Of a stretch of 39,956 nucleotides of DNA, positions 33,236 through 39,956 are shown piece by piece. Below the pieces are notes generated by a model, which ran no database searches, was not told the DNA's origin, and saw nothing but the letters and a program-made list of their open reading frames with translations. Source of the DNA: Elusimicrobia bacterium ADurb.Bin231 (GTDB lineage: Bacteria > Elusimicrobiota > UBA8919 > MWCF01). A program made the position numbers and the translations under genes. Within the stretch, counting starts at the first letter, position 1; every line of letters begins with the position of its first letter. The stretch spans positions 1 through 39,956 of the forward strand of contig MWCF01000010.1 of assembly GCA_002069855.1 (NCBI GenBank), read 5' to 3'.

Positions 33236-35272
33236 TTATTTAAGAACAACCGCTCTTTTAGTGCCTACTTCTCTGCCGTTCAGAGTTAATCTATAATAAT
33301 ATATGCCGCGAGAAAGCTTATCTCCGGAATCATATTGAACAGTGTGATCTCCGGCGGATTGGTCTTCTTCGACAATCGTGTCCACTTCCTGGCCTGCCAC
33401 ATTATATAATTTCAAAGACACCCTTCCCCCTTCAGGAATAAAATAACTAAAAGTTGCTGAAGGATTGAAAGGATTAGGATAATTCTGATTAAGCGTCGCC
33501 TTTTTGGTTTCCCCGTCTTCAGTTTCTATTTCTTCGTCAATATCTCCCCTCATGGCAGATTTAGAAGAACTTACAAGCACAGAAGGCTGTTTCTTGAGAG
33601 TTGCCAATGCCTGATCGCTACCGGCAACCTTTGTAGAGAATGTGGCCGTTCCTTCTTTAGACGGTGTGACAAACTTGGTGTAAGACAGTTTAAGTTTATC
33701 CTTGCTTGAAGCGCTTAAACGGTCGGACGGAATGCCTGTAATGGTAATTTTCTGCCCGGAAACGGAAACATTTAACGGAACTGATTTAGTTTTTGTCCTA
33801 TATACATAAGACTTGACATAACCGTTCTTTTTTGAAGAGGATGTCTGAGGAGCCGTCCAGCCGGAAGGAATAGTGATTTCCGCCTTGCCGTCGCCAAGCG
33901 AACCTTCAGTAGGAGTAAATGTGTAGGTTATTGAAGAATAAGACTTATTCGGAGCAACATTTTTTCTTGAAAGAGCGGCAGTGCCGGTGCCATAACCTCC
34001 GCTCGAAGAACTGCCGCCGGAGGAACCGCCTGTGCCGAGATTTTTGCTATAATATCTTTGAAGAAAATCATCCCATTTGTTCGCTGCGGCAGAACCGAAA
34101 AGGATTTCTTTGCCGTACGCCGAATCATAAAGTGTTTTTGTCTTGGGAAAATATATGGAAAGACCGCATGAGCCGTATTTAGCCGAATCATTTCTCTGCG
34201 AACCACGGAATGTATGTTTCACAGCGCTATTAACCGCGGTTTTGAGCGCTGATGCTTTGCTTTTTATGGCGGAATTTGTAACATTTTTGTCAACCTGATC
34301 GGCAAATCTATAAATATCAATACCGTAATATCCGTCGGATTCCGAATACGCCTTACAAGATTCTCTTGCCGTTTGTATTGCTTTTAACTGGGAATTATCG
34401 TCTATAGAATCCGCGAAATCATTCAATTTATCCGCAAGATTTTTAAGTTCCGCAGATTTAATGCATGATTGGGTGGTATCTGATTTACTACCGTAAAAAG
34501 AGCCGTATTTCTCCGCTATTTTTTTACCAAGGTCTTCACCTGTGGCAGTAGGATTGGTTTTAAGCCATGAAAGTATCGTATCATACGGCCAGCCATCTCC
34601 GGGTTCCACTTCCTGGGAAAACACGAGAGCGGAATTGGATGCCGTGGCAAGCACGTTTTCTAATTCGTACGCAACTTCAAAATGACCCATAAGACATGCG
34701 TCAAATCCTATTAGATCGCAGCCCAAACCTCCGTCTTCAAAAGCCTGCCGGACTTCTTTCATATACAGACAATCGTCGCTGTTCCCTTCGTCCCAGCATA
34801 TCGCCCTTGCCATAGGAGTTCTGCCTGCCGATCTTTCACGCCATCCGCCGCCATGATTCCACAACACAAACGCGTATTTTTTAGCTGGATATTTTACAGA
34901 TGCCCAAGATACAAAATCAGAAAGAGTTTGGGGCTTGCCCATATTGGCTTCGCCTATATCCTCTATCTGATTATCTTTTGTGGGTTTCATGTTTTTTGTT
35001 ACATAAAATCTTTTGCATGTTTTCCAGTCGCCGTATGATTTATCATATCCGGAAGCCCTGTCCATTTGAACCACTATGTTGATTTTATCCGTGCTGCCGA
35101 CCTTTGCCATTTCAAGAAAGTCGGAAATACCGGCGTCCTCTAAATTGCAATCCGCATCCAGATAAACGGCAAAAGTCCATTCCTTTTGAGCTGCTAATAA
35201 ATTCCCTGCTGAAAAGATAAACAAAAATATTGAAAAGAACAATAAAACATACCTTTGCATGCTTTTATGCAT
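33236..35272 (-). CDS. secreted clostripain-like cysteine protease (C11) with type IX sorting-like C-terminus
   Basis: 678 residues. Signal peptide about 1-28. The catalytic pair is His140 in FVLWNHGGGW and Cys193 in IGFDACLMGHFEVAYEL. A Gly/Ser linker (GGSSGGSSSSGGYGTG) near residue 425 separates the protease from a beta-sandwich. The end is a near-perfect type A sorting domain: NQNYPNPFNPSATFSYFIPE, VSLKLYNVAGQEVDTIVEE, AGDHTVQYDSGDKLSRGIYY, ending in KRAVVLK. The ATG at 35272 has a run of nine Gs 4 nt upstream as its only ribosome site; an alternative ATG is four codons later. The gene has its own promoter. Confidence 0.94.
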   Translation of the reverse strand: MHKSMQRYVLLFFSIFLFIFSAGNLLAAQKEWTFAVYLDADCNLEDAGISDFLEMAKVGSTDKINIVVQMDRASGYDKSYGDWKTCKRFYVTKNMKPTKDNQIEDIGEANMGKPQTLSDFVSWASVKYPAKKYAFVLWNHGGGWRERSAGRTPMARAICWDEGNSDDCLYMKEVRQAFEDGGLGCDLIGFDACLMGHFEVAYELENVLATASNSALVFSQEVEPGDGWPYDTILSWLKTNPTATGEDLGKKIAEKYGSFYGSKSDTTQSCIKSAELKNLADKLNDFADSIDDNSQLKAIQTARESCKAYSESDGYYGIDIYRFADQVDKNVTNSAIKSKASALKTAVNSAVKHTFRGSQRNDSAKYGSCGLSIYFPKTKTLYDSAYGKEILFGSAAANKWDDFLQRYYSKNLGTGGSSGGSSSSGGYGTGTAALSRKNVAPNKSYSSITYTFTPTEGSLGDGKAEITIPSGWTAPQTSSSKKNGYVKSYVYRTKTKSVPLNVSVSGQKITITGIPSDRLSASSKDKLKLSYTKFVTPSKEGTATFSTKVAGSDQALATLKKQPSVLVSSSKSAMRGDIDEEIETEDGETKKATLNQNYPNPFNPSATFSYFIPEGGRVSLKLYNVAGQEVDTIVEEDQSAGDHTVQYDSGDKLSRGIYYYRLTLNGREVGTKRAVVLK

Positions 35273-35285
35273 ACTTCCCCCCCCC
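35273..35285 (-). promoter_or_regulatory. G9 homopolymer in the ribosome-binding position of the clostripain gene
   Basis: Minus strand reads AAGGGGGGGGGAAGTATG. The nine-G run (35277-35285) ends 4 nt before the start codon and is the only purine-rich Shine-Dalgarno candidate. Runs of this length mutate by slippage, so spacing or strength of translation could vary between cells. Confidence 0.6.
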
Positions 35286-35307
35286 TTAATCGTTTCATCA
35301 TTCTACA

Positions 35308-35320
35308 ATGACTGCGTCAT
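35308..35320. promoter_or_regulatory. dyad ATGAC-TGC-GTCAT in the leader of the clostripain operon
   Basis: A perfect 5-3-5 inverted repeat (plus strand ATGACTGCGTCAT) lies downstream of the -10 box and upstream of the start codon. The position would suit a repressor operator. No regulator is identified and the hairpin would be weak as RNA. Confidence 0.4.
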
Positions 35321-35336
35321 CAATCCTTATTTATAA

Positions 35337-35365
35337 TATATAATATAAAAATATTATTTTGTCAA
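35337..35365 (-). promoter_or_regulatory. sigma70-type promoter of the protease/PorV operon
   Basis: Minus strand: -35 TTGACA (35360-35365), 17-bp spacer, -10 TATATA (35337-35342). A shifted overlapping pair, TTGACT then TATATT, also fits with 17 bp. It lies between the smc stop and the first protease and would give a leader of about 55 nt. Confidence 0.7.
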
Positions 35366-35391
35366 GTCAAATAATCATTCTATCTATATTT

Positions 35392-38300
35392 TTAATTTAT
35401 GGATTCAGCAATAGCGGCTTTTTCGCTTTCCTCTTCTTCCGTCTGCTCCAAATTTACAGACATAATTTTTGACACGCCAGGCTCTTCCATTGACACACCG
35501 TAAAGCATATTGGCGATCTCAAGAGTTCTTTTGTTGTGCGTAATAATAAAGAATTGAGATGTCTTGGCAAAATCTTTAAGCATCCTTGTAAAACGAAGAA
35601 TATTCGCCTCATCCAGATGTCCGTCTATTTCATCAAGGATACAAAAAGGCGACGGTTTTATCAGATATATCGCGAACAGCAGCGCTATGGCTGTAAGGGA
35701 ACGCTCCCCTCCGGAAAGAAGCGACACATACTGAAGTTTCTTACCGGGAGGTTGAGCTATTATGTCAATGCCTGTTTCCAACAAATTCCCTTCGTCGGTA
35801 AGAAGCAGATCCGCTTCACCCCCTTCGAATAATTGAGAGAATATTTTTCTGAAATTCTCCTTTACCTGCACAAACGTCTCCTGAAAATTTTGTCTAGTGG
35901 TCAGATTTATTTTGTTTATGGCGGCATAAAGATCTTCACGCGCTTTATCTAAATCTGTTTTTTGCTTTGACAAAAACGCGTATCTGTTTTCTATTTGTTC
36001 GTATTCTTCAGGAGCCGCAAGATTTACAGCGCCCATAGATTCAATCCTCTTTTTAAGTTTTTCTATCTCTTCAGTGTCAATATCAGTTTCCTGATAATCC
36101 TTTTCGGCATCTTCAATGCTGAGTCCCTTGTCGTTCAAAAGCCGTTCTTCTATATGCCTCTGCTCTGAAACTGCGGAAGACAAGGCGCGTTCAACGCTAT
36201 GCAAATTCTCCTGGGATAAATTCATGCTGCGTCTTATCGTCTTTAACGAGGATTCAAAATTAAAAATTTCGGATTTTAAATTGGCAAGTTCAATCTCCGC
36301 TTTTTTTACCGCGTCTTCCAATGTGTCTTTATTCACGGTTACAGTAACTATCTCTTCGGCGGATTCTTTTGCCAGATTGTTCAACTCCTCCACGCGCGTT
36401 AAAGATCCTTCAAGCCAATTTTCATATTTGGAGATATTTTCTTTTAAAGCGGTTATGTTTTTTTCCGTAATCTGTATCTTTTCTTTTAAGTGGGTAAAAC
36501 CGCTGGTTTTTACGGAATATTCTATTTTCTTTTCGTTTATCTCGCGTTCCGCATTTTTAATCTCTGTATTCAAATTTTCCAATTTGGTTTTTAAATCTAC
36601 GTAATGTGTTTCTTTTTCGGTTTTTTCCTGCGCACGGCATGAAAGGACCTTTTCAAGAGCTGATATTTCCTCAATTTTCAATGCTTTTTCTTTATTGAGA
36701 TTTTCCTCTTCCGTTAAAAGCATATTTGTGTAATTGACAGTTGTTTTCAAGGATTCGTCCGCAACTGATATCTTTGCCGAAAGAGATGAAAATTCGTTCT
36801 TTTTCAACTCAATCAATGCGTATGTTTCTCTAATTCTTACGGAATTGGATTCCATTTCCTCGGAAATTGCAGCCATACGATTCTTCGCAGATAACATTTG
36901 CTCAGTTTCCACTGACAATTCCTCATCCAACTTTTTTAAGATATTTACGCGTTCCAAGCCGGTAATTTTTACAGTGGAAACATCTCCGCCGGAAATTATG
37001 CCGCGCGAAAAGACCATTTCATTATGCAAAGAACTCCCGTTCAAAAGCATTTTTACAAGCCTATCGAACCTCTGCTCCCGGTTAACACTAAGTTCTATGG
37101 AAGTTCCTTCGGATAATTGCTGGGAATCAAAATTCAATCTGTCTATTTCTTCCAGAACTATTACAGATGTCCAGCCGAGTTTTTCGGATTTCAACCAATT
37201 GATTATTTCCAGAGCGGTATCTTTTGTATCCGCGACTATAAAATCGCTTTTGTCTCCCAAAGTCAATTGTACCAATGAAACATACTCTGGCGCAACATTA
37301 ACTACATCCGCGACGGTACCGAATACTTTTCCGGCAAACTTTTCTTTGATTTTCTGAATTAACTCATAATCCGCGTCCTTTTTTATTGTTTCTATTCTGG
37401 CGTTTAACCGGGATATTTTTAAATTATGCGCGAGAATCAATTCTCCCATTTCCTTATGTTCTGTTTCAAGGACCTTTCTTCTTTCGGAGCAGGCTTTTAT
37501 TATACCGTCCAACCTGTTTATTTCCTCGGAAAAAGAAGAAACCAAAGAAGTCAAATTTTTTATTTCTTCATTTTTTTCAAGTTTGGTTTTCTCCGATTCC
37601 TCTTTTTGAAGAAAAAGTTTTGCCAACCTCTGTTCCACGCTTTTTAATTCAGCGCCGAACACTGCCATATCATTGTTTGAGGAAGCCGTTAAATGCGAAA
37701 GATTCAGGAGAGCAGTTTCGGCTTCTTTCATTAAAACAAAAATATTTTCTCTTTCTTTTTCCAACAATTGTTTTTTTTCTTCTCTGCCTTTTAAGTCATC
37801 AGCCAAAACTCTTATGACATTCTCGAATTCAGCCATTTCAGAGCACAATTTCTCATATTCAGCGGAATATGTTTTTAAATCGGCATTAGCAACCTCAAGG
37901 CCGTTTTTCGAGTCTTCGTCTCTCTGCTGAATCTCTTTTTTGCTGGATTCCGATGATTTGATTCTTTCTTCGAGAATTTGTATGCGGGCAACCATATTGC
38001 CGGCTTCAGTGCGTTTGTTGATTAGCTCTTCTTCTTTTGAAGCAAGAACAATCTTAAGTTCCGATATTTTTGCCTCATTCGAGTCTGATTCGGCGAGCAG
38101 CTTGGAAAATTCTTCCTTATGCTTATTCAATTCATCAGCCAAAGGCATGCTCTTCCCTTTTACTTCCCTATGCCGTTTGACAAGAGAGGTAACTTCGCAC
38201 TTTTTAAGTTCTTCCACATTCTTCCTGTATTGTTTGGCTTTGCGCGCCTGGTAATCAAGTTTGTTCTTCTGGGATTCCAATTCTGAAAGAATATCATTGA

Positions 38301-38871
38301 TCCTCAGCATGTCCTGCCCGATTTTTTCAAGCTTTCGCAATGCCTCCTCTCGTCTTACTTTGTATTTTGAAACGCCGGCAACCTCTTCAAAAATAAATCT
38401 TCTTTCTTCCGGTTTTGACTGTAATATATAATCAATATTTCCCTGCGCCATAATGGAATATGAATCTGTACCTATTCCTGTGTCAAGAAACATATCCTTT
38501 ATGTCTTTTAATCTGACCGGCATTTTATTAAGAAGATACTCCGACTCTCCCGTTCTGAATAAACGACGGGTTATAGCAACCTCGGAATAATCTATAGGAA
38601 GAACGTTTTTGGAATTATCAAAAATAAGAGTAATCTCAGCCATTGAAGTAGGTCTTCTGTTAACTGTGCCGTTAAAAATAACATCTTCCATTTTCGAACC
38701 GCGCAATGTCTTCGCGCTTTGTTCCCCAAGAACCCATTTGACAGCGTCTGAAATATTGGATTTACCGGAACCATTAGGACCCACAATACCGGTTACTCCG
38801 GATCCGAATTCCAATTTTGTTTTTTCAGCAAACGATTTAAATCCGCAAAACTCAATAGACTTCAAAAACAT
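35392..38871 (-). CDS. smc: chromosome segregation protein SMC
   Basis: 1159-residue condensin subunit. Walker A is GPNGSGKSN (31-39) within the conserved N-terminal FLKSIEFCGFKSFAEKT. Two long coiled coils (about 165-500 and 650-990) flank the hinge (about 510-625), seen in FAGKVFGTVADVVNVAPEYV and the glycine-rich FSRGIISGGDVS. The C-terminal head has the signature LLSGGERSLTAIALLFAIYL and Walker B FCILDEIDGHLDEANI. The usual D-A-A/P-L after Walker B is D-G-H-L here. AAGGAG precedes the ATG, and a strong promoter lies 70-100 bp upstream. No scpA or scpB is in the window. Confidence 0.98.
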   Translation of the reverse strand: MFLKSIEFCGFKSFAEKTKLEFGSGVTGIVGPNGSGKSNISDAVKWVLGEQSAKTLRGSKMEDVIFNGTVNRRPTSMAEITLIFDNSKNVLPIDYSEVAITRRLFRTGESEYLLNKMPVRLKDIKDMFLDTGIGTDSYSIMAQGNIDYILQSKPEERRFIFEEVAGVSKYKVRREEALRKLEKIGQDMLRINDILSELESQKNKLDYQARKAKQYRKNVEELKKCEVTSLVKRHREVKGKSMPLADELNKHKEEFSKLLAESDSNEAKISELKIVLASKEEELINKRTEAGNMVARIQILEERIKSSESSKKEIQQRDEDSKNGLEVANADLKTYSAEYEKLCSEMAEFENVIRVLADDLKGREEKKQLLEKERENIFVLMKEAETALLNLSHLTASSNNDMAVFGAELKSVEQRLAKLFLQKEESEKTKLEKNEEIKNLTSLVSSFSEEINRLDGIIKACSERRKVLETEHKEMGELILAHNLKISRLNARIETIKKDADYELIQKIKEKFAGKVFGTVADVVNVAPEYVSLVQLTLGDKSDFIVADTKDTALEIINWLKSEKLGWTSVIVLEEIDRLNFDSQQLSEGTSIELSVNREQRFDRLVKMLLNGSSLHNEMVFSRGIISGGDVSTVKITGLERVNILKKLDEELSVETEQMLSAKNRMAAISEEMESNSVRIRETYALIELKKNEFSSLSAKISVADESLKTTVNYTNMLLTEEENLNKEKALKIEEISALEKVLSCRAQEKTEKETHYVDLKTKLENLNTEIKNAEREINEKKIEYSVKTSGFTHLKEKIQITEKNITALKENISKYENWLEGSLTRVEELNNLAKESAEEIVTVTVNKDTLEDAVKKAEIELANLKSEIFNFESSLKTIRRSMNLSQENLHSVERALSSAVSEQRHIEERLLNDKGLSIEDAEKDYQETDIDTEEIEKLKKRIESMGAVNLAAPEEYEQIENRYAFLSKQKTDLDKAREDLYAAINKINLTTRQNFQETFVQVKENFRKIFSQLFEGGEADLLLTDEGNLLETGIDIIAQPPGKKLQYVSLLSGGERSLTAIALLFAIYLIKPSPFCILDEIDGHLDEANILRFTRMLKDFAKTSQFFIITHNKRTLEIANMLYGVSMEEPGVSKIMSVNLEQTEEEESEKAAIAESIN

Positions 38872-38940
38872 ATTTTCTCCTTAATTGTTGATTCTTGCTT
38901 TATTTTGCCATATTAACATCTAATTTTACCATCTTTTAGC

Positions 38941-38969
38941 AGTATAGTAAAAATGTTAATAATTGTCAA
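38941..38969 (-). promoter_or_regulatory. consensus sigma70-type promoter of smc
   Basis: Minus strand: -35 TTGACA (38964-38969), exactly 17 bp, -10 TATACT (38941-38946). This is the best promoter match in the window. It gives a leader of about 63 nt ending in the AAGGAG site of smc. Confidence 0.82.
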
Positions 38970-39131
38970 GCGGAAAATCGGGCATTTTTATTATGATTTT
39001 AAAAAGTTAAAGTATTTGTTAGTTTGAAATGTTAAACTTGCCGGAATGCTTTTTCCTTTGGTCTCTATTATACCAAATAAGATTTACCTATTTACTGAGC
39101 ATTTGCAACCGTCCCAGTTATATTATCTTTT
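38970..39131. other. intergenic stretch between the decayed gene and the smc promoter
   Basis: AT-rich sequence with no convincing gene. The only motif I see is an extended -10 (TGGTATAAT, minus strand, 39067-39075) without a matching -35, which could be a weak second promoter for smc. Short frames directly after the decayed gene (starting at its stop, MKKII) end at once. Confidence 0.5.
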
Positions 39132-39235
39132 TCATTGTATTATCCTCATTTCGCCTTCTATAAGACCATAATTTTTTATCGTAATTTTGGTTGTAAATTC
39201 TACTGTTTCAGGAATTTTATAATCCCAATTTTTGA

Positions 39236-39243
39236 TTTCTTTT
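39236..39243. repeat. left target-site duplication of the MITE (TTTCTTTT)
   Basis: Eight bases abutting the GG end of the element, identical to 39493-39500. T-rich sequence makes chance identity easier than for a mixed octamer, but its exact position on both ends supports transposition. Confidence 0.75.
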
Positions 39244-39492
39244 GGTTCTTTCTTAATTAAAGTGGAAATATTGTGGAATAATAAGTGGATTTTGACTGAA
39301 TCTTCACTTTACTGGCACACTCATTAATCGTGCTTGTTGAGAATGTAAAACGACGGAATAGAACCTACGGTAAAGGCAACAAAGTTCGTATGTTACATTA
39401 ACTTTTTTACTGATAATCAATGCGCTGTTCATTTTTATGCCTTTTACCGTCTATAAATCATGCTGTTTTTCCACAATATTTAAGAAAGAACC
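39244..39492. mobile_element. 249-bp miniature inverted-repeat transposable element (MITE)
   Basis: The ends are GGTTCTTTCTTA (39244-39255) and its exact complement TAAGAAAGAACC (39481-39492). A second matching block, AATATTGTGGAA (39267-39278) and TTCCACAATATT (39469-39480), extends the repeats. The left copy carries 11 extra bases between the blocks. The element is flanked directly by the perfect 8-bp repeat TTTCTTTT. The 190-bp interior has no convincing gene. Deleting the element and one flanking repeat joins HPLVEK to EIKNWDYKIPE in one frame. GG-starting ends and 8-bp duplications occur in IS1595-, IS1- and IS256-type transposons; the parent is not in the window. Confidence 0.82.
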
Positions 39493-39500
39493 TTTCTTTT
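39493..39500. repeat. right target-site duplication of the MITE (TTTCTTTT)
   Basis: Second copy of the 8-bp repeat, abutting the CC end of the element. Confidence 0.75.
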
Positions 39501-39809
39501 TCTACAAGCGGATGATACTTCTGATGATGTATAATTATAAATGTATTCTTTGGGATTTATTTTTCTTTCGTACATTTTGCTTTCCCATGTTTCCGTAGGT
39601 TTTAAAGTTAGATTATATTCATCTGAATCTAAATTAACTTTTAATTTTGAATTACCTAAAACATCATAAGAGATAAGTTGAATTTTCAGCTTTTTAACTG
39701 CTTTAACATAAAAAAATGTTTCCAGACTAGACCAACCTCCCTTCTTTTCTTCCCATCTTTGCCCTTCAAATTCAAATTTATAGGGTAAATTATAAATCCA
39801 TTCACTGTA

Positions 39810-39817
39810 CCCCCCCC
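39810..39817. repeat. G8 homopolymer at a frameshift in the decayed gene
   Basis: Eight Gs on the minus strand. The coding sequence reads HTEHYIRGG before the run in one frame and YSEWIYNLPY after it in another. Six or nine Gs would join them, so the run length decides the frame here. Confidence 0.65.
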
Positions 39818-39956
39818 TCTGATATAATGTTCAGTATGATAAAATATCATCCGAACAGAATTAACTAAAGTTTGTTACTACATCATCGCAAAACATTTGA
39901 AAATTTGTATAATAATTTACAGTCGATATTTCAATTTCCCCGATATTCAATCTGGG

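Larger units (their letters stand above)
39132..39956 (-). pseudogene. decayed gene of unknown function, beta-rich protein, interrupted by a MITE and frameshifts; continues past the edge
   Basis: Coding-like sequence can be followed on the minus strand in changing frames. Near the edge it reads IGEIEISTVNYYTNFQMFC, then shifts near 39865-39880 to LVNSVRMIFYHTEHYIRGG. At the G8 run it shifts again to YSEWIYNLPYKFEFEGQRW, continuing openly to about 39560 (KLKIQLISYDVLGNSKLKV). A third shift near 39550 gives NTFIIIHHQKYH. A 249-bp insertion at 39244-39492 follows, and after it the gene ends IPETVEFTTKITIKNYG and stops at 39132. The strand-rich pattern suggests an extracellular beta-sandwich protein. 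I do not recognise the family. No start codon or intact frame of useful length remains. Confidence 0.72.

Noticed and set aside
39304..39432. Minus-strand frame of 42 residues starting MNSALIISKKVNV inside the MITE
   Set aside because: No ribosome site, no recognisable motif, and length expected by chance. MITEs of this size do not encode proteins.
39481..39499. Short inverted repeat AAGAAAG...CTTTCTT followed by Ts, like a small terminator on the plus strand
   Set aside because: It is explained by the MITE end running into the T-rich target duplication, and no plus-strand gene precedes it.
1..39956. CRISPR arrays, prophage genes, toxin-antitoxin pairs, rRNA genes or autonomous insertion sequences
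   Set aside because: No regularly spaced repeats, no phage structural or integrase motifs, no transposase reading frame and no rRNA core sequences were seen on either strand.

Overview
The window is a gene-dense, AT-rich bacterial chromosome segment in which every protein gene, the single tRNA and the single riboswitch lie on the minus strand. It has mostly housekeeping content: SMC, AlaS, LigA, NusB, PurH, RecX, MazG and a full set of riboflavin enzymes. Two secreted clostripain-like proteases carry C-terminal domains of the type IX secretion sorting / FlgD-Ig type, and two genes look like PorV/PorQ-type outer-membrane barrels. This points to a diderm bacterium of the Fibrobacteres-Chlorobi-Bacteroidetes group or a candidate phylum that shares T9SS-like sorting. 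The exact phylum cannot be fixed from this sequence. Shine-Dalgarno sites are strong before some genes (smc, ribH, sppA, galT) and absent before others (the second protease and both barrels).

Read in the direction of transcription (high to low coordinates), the window starts with a decayed gene of unknown function (39132 to the edge). It has at least three frameshifts, a G8 run, and a 249-bp miniature inverted-repeat element (MITE) with a perfect 8-bp target duplication. Removing the element joins the flanking coding sequence in one frame. Next is smc with a clean sigma70-type promoter. After it comes an export module (35.4-29.6 kb) with its own promoter: two C11 proteases and two PorV-like proteins.

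The riboflavin operon (29.6-24.8 kb) starts from a promoter overlapping the last barrel gene and runs through an FMN riboswitch. The riboswitch has a legible terminator and a competing antiterminator. The order is ribD, a PHP-domain hydrolase gene inserted with overlap, ribE, ribBA and ribH. A maintenance block follows: nusB, ligA, a methyltransferase, mazG, a Mut7-C nuclease-like gene, recX and purH. alaS has its own promoter and is followed by a membrane protein, tRNA-Arg(CCG), a LOG-like protein and dtd.

The rest (13.6-0 kb) is an envelope and metabolism series. It holds a 620-residue barrel-like envelope protein, a small secreted protein, SppA, a Yip1-domain membrane protein, a PflX-like radical SAM enzyme, a nitronate-monooxygenase-like flavoprotein, GalT and single-domain NnrE. 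It ends with a secreted M16 protease pair (one zinc-active, one without the zinc motif) directly joined to an oligopeptide/nickel-type ABC importer. The importer's second permease runs off the left edge. Many junctions are 4-bp ATGA overlaps, so long co-transcribed and translationally coupled units are likely.
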